A stretch of 64,000 bases of DNA from Shiella aurantiaca. Its GTDB lineage: Bacteria; Bacteroidota; Bacteroidia; Cytophagales; Cyclobacteriaceae. This document shows positions 43,850 through 50,687 of the stretch, piece after piece (position 1 is the stretch's first letter; each line of letters begins with the position of its first letter). The stretch spans positions 62,001-126,000 of the forward strand of contig JAUHJS010000008.1 of assembly GCA_030412945.1 (NCBI GenBank), in the 5' to 3' direction. The notes under the pieces were generated by a model. That model saw nothing but the letters and a program-made list of their open reading frames with translations. It was not told the DNA's origin and did not search any database. Made by a program: the position numbers and the translations under genes.

Positions 43850-44482
43850 ATGAATAAAAAAATTCAACTCTTCTTTTTAGTAATACTTATACTTACTTCC
43901 TGCAAATCGGCAGAACAAAGAAAGATACATGCTATCCAAAAGTTTGGATATTTGGATAGCATAGAGCCTAGCAAAGAGAATATAAGTCTTTATGCATCAA
44001 AATGGGGAATTGAGCCCAATGAGTTATACATTTTAGACCAAGAGAGTTATAAAAAAACAATTTGGTCTTTTTACGAAAACAACAAGCGGCTTACCCATGA
44101 TTTGTATCAATGGCATCAACTATTTGTATTCAATGCCGATGAAAACCTTATATCGTATCAGCTTAATTGTCGCACTAAAATAGTTGCCAATGACTGGGAC
44201 TATAATTCGAGAGGAACCTTTAGCACCTATCCACCCAGCGATAATAGTTTAAAAGAATTTAATAAGGAGTTAAAACTGTCTCAACTTTCTCCGCACTTTA
44301 TCAATGAGGCAGGAAACGCCCTGAATGAGGAAAATATTAAAGATTTTGAGCTAATCATAGTAACTTATTGGTCTATCTACCATGGCAGGCAAAGCCAAAA
44401 ACTTATTCAAACTGTGCTAGATTATAAAAAAAAGCATACAGATAAGAGGATAAAATACGTGTTTGTAAACAACGATGAATAA
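43850..44482 (+). CDS. Lipoprotein, possibly thioredoxin-like at the C-terminus
   Basis: From ATG 43850 the protein has 210 residues and a lipoprotein signal (LVILILTSC). The gene is AT-rich relative to neighbours, which hints at acquisition. The C-terminal IIVTYWSIYHGRQSQKLIQTVLDYKKKHTDKRIKYVFVNND has strand-helix-strand character similar to redoxin-like proteins, but the CxxC-type pair is missing, so this is speculative. A strong hairpin (43929-43962) lies inside the coding region. No other family assignment can be made. Confidence 0.6.
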   Translation: MNKKIQLFFLVILILTSCKSAEQRKIHAIQKFGYLDSIEPSKENISLYASKWGIEPNELYILDQESYKKTIWSFYENNKRLTHDLYQWHQLFVFNADENLISYQLNCRTKIVANDWDYNSRGTFSTYPPSDNSLKEFNKELKLSQLSPHFINEAGNALNEENIKDFELIIVTYWSIYHGRQSQKLIQTVLDYKKKHTDKRIKYVFVNNDE

Positions 44483-44787
44483 GGAAATACCTGTTTAGAT
44501 AACAAACGAAAACTTTCTCTTTCGCCAGACTTTACATATTAGAAAAAGGATGTTCTTCAAATTAGCCTAATTGAGTACTCCAACTAGCGCCAGCATCCGC
44601 TTGTGCTTTCTTTAAGCTTGTGTTTAAATGTAGAAATTGCCCCTAAAAAGCACTTTAACCTTAGTGCTCCAGTAAGAAACAAAAAGAGCAGAGTAGGGCA
44701 AATACGTTCGCTACAATGCAAAACCCTTAGGCTTCACTATGTAAACCCACAAAAAATTCTGAAATTAGACTACAATCCAAAAAGACC
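44483..44787. other. 305-base intergenic stretch with no recognisable feature
   Basis: The segment between the lipoprotein and the antitoxin has no convincing gene, terminator or known repeat. A 72-codon frame from 44603 runs into the antitoxin gene but lacks codon character or recognisable sequence. The piece ACTAGCGCCAG...GCTTGTG near 44582-44610 is faintly like the REPIN-like repeats but too diverged to call. Confidence 0.3.
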
Positions 44788-45030
44788 ATGGCAACAGTTG
44801 ATAAAATACGCAGCGAGCTGATTGATAAAATCTTGGCTATTAAAAACAAGGATTTTCTTATGGCGCTTAACACCCTGGTTTCGTCCAATGCCGCAGACTC
44901 TGGCTCGGCAGAACTGACCCCTGAACAAAAAGAAATGCTCGAAATGAGCGAGGCGGACATTAAAAAAGGGCATCTGATTTCTCAAGAGGCCATGGACAAA
45001 CGAAATCTGGAATGGCTAAACGGACTGTAA
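44788..45030 (+). CDS. Antitoxin of a RelE/ParE-type pair
   Basis: An 80-residue protein, mostly helical and acidic toward its end, with the N-terminal half IRSELIDKILAIKNKDFLMALNTLV and the C-terminal LTPEQKEMLEMSEADIKKGHLISQEAMDKRNLEWLNGL. The C-terminal half has the short acidic helix with a following segment that such antitoxins use to clasp the toxin. The start of the toxin gene overlaps its 3' end by 19 bases, the usual arrangement. It has no strong named-family match, so the call relies on size, composition and context. Confidence 0.75.
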   Translation: MATVDKIRSELIDKILAIKNKDFLMALNTLVSSNAADSGSAELTPEQKEMLEMSEADIKKGHLISQEAMDKRNLEWLNGL

Positions 45031-45326
45031 AATGGACCCGTACAGCCGATCTTCAGTTGGTGGGAACCCTTGAGTATTGGGTGAATCGAAACAAATCGAA
45101 CACCTACCCAAAGAAGTTGATCAAAATTGTTTCGGACCGAACAAAGCACATTGCTCAAAGACCTTTCGCCTACAAATTAGCCAACTTTATAGATACAAGA
45201 GTGGCTTCCTTTGGTAATTACAGTATCTTTTATAAAGTAACTGAAAATGAAATTATCATAACCGCCTTTTGGGACAATCGACAAGACCCTAAAGAGCTCT
45301 TGCGGATATTAAAAGAAGAATCTTAA
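45012..45326 (+). CDS. RelE/ParE family toxin
   Basis: A 104-residue protein with ParE/RelE character: the start VKWTRTADLQLVGTLEYW, the middle KLIKIVSDRTKHIAQRPFAYKLANF and the closing SIFYKVTENEIIITAFWDNRQDPKEL, which matches the typical Y-x-I-x-D/F-x-x-RQ-P end. ParE toxins inhibit DNA gyrase while RelE toxins cleave mRNA on ribosomes; the sequence resembles ParE more. Located in the accessory stretch 43.1-46.5 kb. Confidence 0.85.
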   Translation: MAKRTVKWTRTADLQLVGTLEYWVNRNKSNTYPKKLIKIVSDRTKHIAQRPFAYKLANFIDTRVASFGNYSIFYKVTENEIIITAFWDNRQDPKELLRILKEES

Positions 45327-45501
45327 TAGGCCTTCATTACGCAAGTTTACGCTTTCCTCAATCTTCGTCATTAGACATAAAAGTTTTTTTAGAAATTGGC
45401 GTTATTAAGGAGATTGAACTTAATAAACGAGCAAATTCATCCACTAGGCTAAACCTTAAAAATAAGAATACGCTGCCAAAGCACAACTATACAAATCGAC
45501 A

Positions 45502-45909
45502 ATGAAACACAAACAGCATGAAACGGACACACTTCTTCTTAAAGCAGGGGAAGGTAGAATCTATCAATGCGGAAGCATGACGGCCGTTTTCAAGGCGGAC
45601 GAAAACGAAACAGCCAACAAATACAGCATTTCGGAATGGTGGCTTGAGCCCCACTCGGGCGGACCGGGCGCTCACCTGCACGAGGAGAATGATGAAGTTT
45701 TTTATGGTCTGGAAGGAATTGCCTCTGTATTGGTGGGTGATAAGTGGATAGATATTGAAAAGGGATCCTTTCTGCGAATTCCTGCAAAAACCCTCCACGA
45801 CTTCGCAAACCGAACAAATGAAAGATGTGGGCTGCTTAACTTCTTTATTCCCGGTGGATTTGAGAGAAATATGCCTTCTATTGTGAAGTGGTTTGAAGAT
45901 AACAAGTAG
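45502..45909 (+). CDS. Cupin domain protein
   Basis: A 135-residue single-domain cupin. The two cupin motifs are visible: G-PGAHLHEENDEVFYGLEG (motif 1, metal His at HLH, with Glu residues) and GSFLRIPAKTLHDFANR (motif 2, His in LHDF). A WWLEPHSGG phrase precedes. Cupins of this size bind a metal and can be isomerases, oxygenases or sensors; the function cannot be chosen. Preceded by 175 bases of AT-rich sequence with no recognisable signal. Confidence 0.8.
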   Translation: MKHKQHETDTLLLKAGEGRIYQCGSMTAVFKADENETANKYSISEWWLEPHSGGPGAHLHEENDEVFYGLEGIASVLVGDKWIDIEKGSFLRIPAKTLHDFANRTNERCGLLNFFIPGGFERNMPSIVKWFEDNK

Positions 45910-45973
45910 CATTAGCGATTTTATAAACCACTATTCAGATTGAGTATTTTATCCGATTCACCACCTTTAGCCT

Positions 45974-46474
45974 ATGCGTTCATTTTTTAGCATTAGTATA
46001 GGCCTATATCTTGTAGTAGTAGGCCTCACAGCCTTTTCCCTCACAGGCTATTGGACAGATATTTTAGTGGCCGGATTGCTCTCCTTTGGCAACTACTATT
46101 ATTTTTATAAAAAGCATGTTTTCCTTCATAAGGTATTAGCTCTGGTATACCTTGTTGTAATTTTTGGTTTCTACCTATTGTATTTAATATTACCCTTTTC
46201 AAAGGCAATTTTTAAAACCCAAAGCTATCCTTCACTAGTTCTCGACAATCGTACCTTTCATGCTTATTTCAAGCCCGTGGGCGCTTATGCTAGTGGTCAA
46301 GGCACCTTTTGGGTTACAGAAAGTCCGGCATTTCTCCGCTTTATTGAGGTAGAAAAATATTATAATGGAGCCTTCCCCTGGAATCCCAACGGAAGCACCT
46401 CAGAGGACAAAACCTCTACAGAAAGTTTTTTACGCACATTTATTCAAACCGAAATAAGCAAGGAGAAGCCATAG
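45974..46474 (+). CDS. Membrane protein of unknown function
   Basis: A 166-residue protein with three hydrophobic helices in its N-terminal half (FSISIGLYLVVVGLTAF, ILVAGLLSFGNYYYFY, VLALVYLVVIFGFYLLYLILPF). The remainder is soluble and probably periplasmic or cytoplasmic, with aromatic TFWVTESPAFLRFIEVEKYYNG. No family is recognised. A long palindrome begins 2 bases after its stop. Confidence 0.6.
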   Translation: MRSFFSISIGLYLVVVGLTAFSLTGYWTDILVAGLLSFGNYYYFYKKHVFLHKVLALVYLVVIFGFYLLYLILPFSKAIFKTQSYPSLVLDNRTFHAYFKPVGAYASGQGTFWVTESPAFLRFIEVEKYYNGAFPWNPNGSTSEDKTSTESFLRTFIQTEISKEKP

Positions 46475-46475
46475 T

Positions 46476-46519
46476 TTCTCGTCATAGCCCAGGGTTTAAA
46501 CCGTGGGCTATGACGAGAA
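46476..46519. repeat. 44-bp near-perfect palindrome
   Basis: TTCTCGTCATAGCCCA (46476-46491) pairs perfectly over 16 bp with its mate at 46504-46519, and the central GGGTTTAAACCG can also fold. There is no T-run, so it is not a classical terminator, though it starts 2 bases after the membrane-protein stop. AGCCCAGGGTTT palindromes occur in Bacteroidota as REP-type elements; assignment is from memory. Confidence 0.6.
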
Positions 46520-46551
46520 TAGGTAGAGGCAATACCCATCTCATTTTTGCC

Positions 46552-46584
46552 CATAAAAAAAAGACCGGCTGTTCACCGGTCTTT
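46552..46584 (-). terminator. Intrinsic terminator of the M1 peptidase gene
   Basis: Read on the minus strand, AAAGACCGG and CCGGTCTTT form a 9-bp stem with a 7-base loop and a T-run of about eight. It lies 22 bases after the stop of the M1 peptidase gene. Confidence 0.85.
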
Positions 46585-46605
46585 TTCATTTCGATTATAA
46601 TTTTA

Positions 46606-48897
46606 TTATTTCTTCTTCTGCATAGGGTTAGACGATGGACGTCTTTCGTACTTATACAGTTCGAAGCGTGAAGGCAACATTTGGCGTGGCCAGTAGTTGT
46701 TTTCGGTATCTACATCGGCTGTTTCTCTTTGTGGATCCAGCTCAACCGATACTACTTCTTTTTTGAATGGGAATACCTTGGTAAACTCTTTCTCGTTCAT
46801 TCTCCACACCTCGGCAGGGATGCGCACCATTTCTTTAGAGCCATCCTTGAAAGTGAAGTTAAGGATAACCGGCATTACCAATCCGCCTTTGTTTGAGAAC
46901 GAAAGTTCATAGAAGTTATATCCTGAGTTTAGCATGGCTTTCTCTTCAGCATCTAGGCTTTCTAGGTATTTCTTATAAGCAGCTTTTGATTCAGCCGTTA
47001 CTTCAAACTCATTGTAAGAGTTATAAAAATCGCGCAGCTCAGCACGGCTCTCTACTGCCGATTTAGGGGCAGTTTTCTCATTGATGGTTTGCGAAACGTG
47101 GCGCTTAGCATCAGCCTTTTCCTTTGCCATACGTGGGTTTTCTACTTCCGGATTTTTGCTGTCGAATACATACCATTTCATGTCATCGATAGAGATATCA
47201 ACGTTTTCCGTTGTGTAGAACCATCCTTTCCAGAACCAATCTAAGTCTACGCCTGAGGCATCTTCCATGGTGCGGAACAAGTCAGCCGGATTCGGGTGTT
47301 TGAATGCCCATCTGCGTGCATATTCTTTAAAGGCATAGTCGAACAGTTCACGACCCATTACGGTTTCGCGCAAGATATTCAAGGCAGTGGCAGGCTTTCC
47401 GTAGGCATTGTTACCAAACTGAATGATTTGCTCAGAGTTAGTCATGATAGGCTCTTGGGTATCTTTGCTGCTCTTCATATAGCTCACCATATTAGCAGCA
47501 GGGCCTCTGCGGCTAGGGTAGTTTTTGTCCCACTCTTGCTCGGCCAAGAACTGCATAAAGCTGTTAAGACCTTCGTCCATCCAAGTCCACTGGCGCTCAT
47601 CTGAGTTTACAATCATAGGGAAGAAGTTGTGCCCCACTTCGTGAATAATCACACTGATCATTCCGTATTTAATAGCTTCTGAATACGTACCATCTTTTTC
47701 TGGGCGGCCATAGTTGAAGCAAATCATAGGATACTCCATACCGTTAGACGCTTCTACCGAAATAGCTACCGGATACGGATAGTCGATAGTATGCTTAGAA
47801 TATACACGTAGGGTGTGGGCTACTGCTTCAGTAGAGTAGGTTTCGTACAAAGGATTGGCTTCTTTAGGGTAGTACGACATGGCCATAACGGTGCGATCAC
47901 CAATTTTCACGCCCATGGCATCCCAGATATACTTACGAGAAGAACCAAAGGCGAAATCGCGTACATTGTCCGCTTTATATATCCAAGTCTTTTTGTCTTT
48001 GGCTTTGGTTTTTTCTTTTTGCTCGGCCTCTTTTTGAGTAACGATGATTACAGGGCGAGTAGCGGTTTTAGCTTTTTCGAAAAGTTCGCGCTGCTTGGCA
48101 GTAAGCACTTCCTCGGCATTTTGCAATTCTCCGGTAGAGGCTACAATATGGTCGGAAGGCACGGTAATACGCACTAAATAATTTCCAAAAGGCAGGGCAA
48201 ACTCACCACGACCAAGGAACTGCTTATGCTGCCAGCCGTCAGAATCGCTATACACCGCTAGGCGAGGGAACCACTGCGTGATGGTATACAAGGTATTGCC
48301 ATCTTCAGGGAAAGTCTCATATCCACCACGGCCACCCATTAGTAAGCGGTCGTTGATATTATAGTACCAGCTAATGTTGAACTCGAATTTCTCTCCTGAT
48401 TTGATAGGTTTCTCCAAATCCACACGCATCATGGTTTTGTTGATTACGTATTTCATGGCCTTGCCGCTGGCATCGGTCACCGACTGGATTTTATGACCAC
48501 CATCAAATCCATAGCCCAAAATGGGAGTCAATGAACGCTTAGTCATCTTATCTTCCATGCTACCGGTTTCGGTTTTGTAGGTATCCGAATCTTCCGCACG
48601 CATGTTTTGGTCAAGCTGTACCCATAGGTAGGTCAGCTGATCAGGGGAATTGTTGGTGTAGGTAATTTTTTCTTTACCATTGATACGGTGAATGCTCTCA
48701 TCAAGCTCCACATCAATCACATAATCTACCTGCTGCTGCCAGTACATGTGGCCAGGCGCCCCTGAAGCGGTACGATAGACGTTGGGTGTAGGCAGCAAAG
48801 TGCCCATTTGTTCAAACTTGTAGGCATGGTTTCTGTCTTGGGCTTTTACCGCTACGGTAGCCAAGAGAGCCCCTGCCAATAGAAAAATTTTTCTCAT
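46606..48897 (-). CDS. M1 family metallopeptidase
   Basis: A 763-residue secreted zinc aminopeptidase-like protein (signal about 1-19, ending VKAQD). The zinc site HEVGH lies at about 419-423, and the third ligand Glu in WMDEGLNSF at about 442. The substrate-binding GxMEN motif appears as NGMEYP. Thus the catalytic core is intact, but the N-terminal exopeptidase motif deviates, which could change specificity. Residues 570 onward extend beyond the catalytic domain. It lies in tandem with the HupE-like gene (16 bases apart, upstream). Confidence 0.93.
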   Translation of the reverse strand: MRKIFLLAGALLATVAVKAQDRNHAYKFEQMGTLLPTPNVYRTASGAPGHMYWQQQVDYVIDVELDESIHRINGKEKITYTNNSPDQLTYLWVQLDQNMRAEDSDTYKTETGSMEDKMTKRSLTPILGYGFDGGHKIQSVTDASGKAMKYVINKTMMRVDLEKPIKSGEKFEFNISWYYNINDRLLMGGRGGYETFPEDGNTLYTITQWFPRLAVYSDSDGWQHKQFLGRGEFALPFGNYLVRITVPSDHIVASTGELQNAEEVLTAKQRELFEKAKTATRPVIIVTQKEAEQKEKTKAKDKKTWIYKADNVRDFAFGSSRKYIWDAMGVKIGDRTVMAMSYYPKEANPLYETYSTEAVAHTLRVYSKHTIDYPYPVAISVEASNGMEYPMICFNYGRPEKDGTYSEAIKYGMISVIIHEVGHNFFPMIVNSDERQWTWMDEGLNSFMQFLAEQEWDKNYPSRRGPAANMVSYMKSSKDTQEPIMTNSEQIIQFGNNAYGKPATALNILRETVMGRELFDYAFKEYARRWAFKHPNPADLFRTMEDASGVDLDWFWKGWFYTTENVDISIDDMKWYVFDSKNPEVENPRMAKEKADAKRHVSQTINEKTAPKSAVESRAELRDFYNSYNEFEVTAESKAAYKKYLESLDAEEKAMLNSGYNFYELSFSNKGGLVMPVILNFTFKDGSKEMVRIPAEVWRMNEKEFTKVFPFKKEVVSVELDPQRETADVDTENNYWPRQMLPSRFELYKYERRPSSNPMQKKK

Positions 48898-48913
48898 AGT
48901 TGAAGAATTAAGA

Positions 48914-49498
48914 TTACCAGTATTTTGCCTCCAGCACCATGGTAAGTGCTATGCCGGCTATAGCCGAAGAGCTGACCAAATTCCAGTCCCTGCGGTCTAC
49001 GTTAAATAAATTGACCAAAATAAACGAAATAGTAAGGATGATACCTACAATTATTATTTGTCCGGCTTCAATGCCAAGGTTAAAGGCAAGAAGTTGTTGC
49101 ACCACCGAGGTGTTTCGCCCCAACAGGCTTTTTAGGTAATTGGAAAAACCCAAGCCGTGGATTAAGCCAAACAGTAAAGCAAAGAGGTAGTTAATTTGTA
49201 TCTTGCGGGTATTCAAAGAGTATTGTTTTTTGAATAGATTGGCTACTGCGGTAACTAAAATGGTAACCGGAATCAGAAATTCAATCAACTCGCTATTGAA
49301 TTGCACCAAATTAAAGGTAGATAGCGCTAGAGTAACCGAATGGCCAATGGTAAAAGCAGTAACCAGAATCAACACCTTGCGCCAGTCGCGGAGTTGATAT
49401 ACGGTGCACAATGCCAGTACGAACAGAATATGGTCGTAGCCATTGGTATCCAAAATATGGTCGAGGCCTAGCTGGAAGTACAAAACAAATTCAGACAT
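48914..49498 (-). CDS. HupE/UreJ-like membrane protein
   Basis: A 194-residue protein with about five or six membrane helices. It shows the HupE/UreJ pattern: GLDHILDTNGYDHILFVLALC near the N-terminus (two His and Asp that could bind metal), FTIGHSVTLALS, and the later FGLIHGLGFSNYL. HupE proteins import nickel in some bacteria, but homologues in Bacteroidota often lie next to peptidase genes rather than hydrogenases. Here it sits 16 bases upstream of the M1 peptidase on the same strand, and DUF6702 is next door on the other strand. Confidence 0.85.
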   Translation of the reverse strand: MSEFVLYFQLGLDHILDTNGYDHILFVLALCTVYQLRDWRKVLILVTAFTIGHSVTLALSTFNLVQFNSELIEFLIPVTILVTAVANLFKKQYSLNTRKIQINYLFALLFGLIHGLGFSNYLKSLLGRNTSVVQQLLAFNLGIEAGQIIIVGIILTISFILVNLFNVDRRDWNLVSSSAIAGIALTMVLEAKYW

Positions 49499-49633
49499 GG
49501 ATGTATCTTTTTAAAAAATGATGGGCAGTACAAAAATTTCTACGGAAATTTACCCACCCTTTCGGAGTACCGAAACCGCTAAAATTAAAACATGTTGAGC
49601 TAAGCGCAGCAAAATTCTTATATTTTTTACCGT

Positions 49634-50125
49634 ATGATGCTACAAATGAAACTTTTCCCGCTCCTAGTCTGGATTTTTCTAAGACACCCTTTTTTTGTCA
49701 GTGTAACGGAAATTGACTACCGCTCCAGCCAGCAGTCGGTACAAATCACCCATAAGATTTTCTGGGACGATCTGGAAAAAGCCCTCAACGAAACCAGCCC
49801 GACCAAAATCAACCTCTTGGCGATTGAAGATACTGTTGCCTTCAATGCCGTATTTGTAAAATACCTCAATAAAAATTTCTCCCTTCAGGTAAACGATAAG
49901 CCTGTAAATCTGGCCTTTATCGGCTGGGAAATAGAGGGAGATGCCTTTTGGTGCTATCAAGAAGCAACCAAAGTCAAGAGCCTGTCATCTGTAACGGTGA
50001 GAAACCAAATGCTGGTACAAACTTTCGAAAGTCAGGAAAACCTGGTGCATGTAAAGAAAGAAGGCAGCATTAAGAGTGCAAGGCTAGGGAAGGAAGTTCC
50101 CGAGAAAAAATTAAGCTTTAAATAA
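49634..50125 (+). CDS. DUF6702 family protein
   Basis: A 163-residue protein with an N-terminal hydrophobic stretch that may be a signal peptide (KLFPLLVWIFLRHPFF). The following FVSVTEIDYRSSQQSVQITHKIFWDDLEKAL, then CYQEATKVKSLSSVTVRNQML, matches the DUF6702 pattern found next to HupE-like genes and M1 peptidases in Bacteroidota. Function unknown. It is divergent from the HupE-like gene (136-base gap) and ends 15 bases inside the convergent 2H phosphoesterase gene. A start four codons downstream is possible. Confidence 0.75.
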   Translation: MMLQMKLFPLLVWIFLRHPFFVSVTEIDYRSSQQSVQITHKIFWDDLEKALNETSPTKINLLAIEDTVAFNAVFVKYLNKNFSLQVNDKPVNLAFIGWEIEGDAFWCYQEATKVKSLSSVTVRNQMLVQTFESQENLVHVKKEGSIKSARLGKEVPEKKLSFK

Positions 50126-50665
50126 GAAGTGCTGTAACATTTGCCACTGATGGCCGTCATGATGCAGCAAATAGAAACCCTCAGCCACAAAGTGTTCCGC
50201 TAAGGGATTTTGCTGAACCATGGCAAGTGCCTCAGGATACAGTGCAGGCTTGAGGTCGCGAAAGGCTACGGTAAGGTGTGGGGTAAATCCCCTTCCTTTA
50301 TAGTCGGCCTGAAACTGCTGAAAGCCGCGCATCACTTGGGCAAGGTGCTTGAATAGAGCGTACAACTCTGGCGAATTTTCCACGTGCGCATAAACTACCC
50401 TTGGGGGAAATCCGCGGTAGCCATGGAGCTGTACTGAAAATGGAGAAAAGGCTTGCGCCAATTCTTCTAAGGATTGCACAAGCGCCTCATATTTACTGGC
50501 CTTTAACCGAAAAGGCATGTGCAAGGTAATGTGGGGAGGCGATTTCAGGGCTGCTTGCGTATGAAAGGTTTCTGCTAAGCGTTTTTTCACCTCCATCATT
50601 TGGCCTCGCAAAGGCTCAGGAGGAATAAGAGCAATAAAATATAGGCCAAGGTCGCTTTGCGGCAT
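50111..50665 (-). CDS. 2'-5' RNA ligase family (2H phosphoesterase) protein
   Basis: A 184-residue cytoplasmic protein from ATG 50665. The two H-x-T/S-h motifs of the 2H superfamily are both present: PPHITLHMPF (about residue 44) and TPHLTVAF (about residue 130). Such proteins hydrolyse or form 2',3'-cyclic/2'-5' phosphodiester bonds in RNA or nucleotides. The start lies 23 bases from the divergent DUF5686 gene start. Confidence 0.88.
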   Translation of the reverse strand: MPQSDLGLYFIALIPPEPLRGQMMEVKKRLAETFHTQAALKSPPHITLHMPFRLKASKYEALVQSLEELAQAFSPFSVQLHGYRGFPPRVVYAHVENSPELYALFKHLAQVMRGFQQFQADYKGRGFTPHLTVAFRDLKPALYPEALAMVQQNPLAEHFVAEGFYLLHHDGHQWQMLQHFLFKA

Positions 50666-50687
50666 GGACAAAGTTAATCAGATTACG

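Noticed and set aside
44603-44821. A 72-codon frame upstream of the antitoxin
   Set aside because: It overlaps the antitoxin start in another frame, lacks a recognisable domain, and its composition resembles intergenic DNA.
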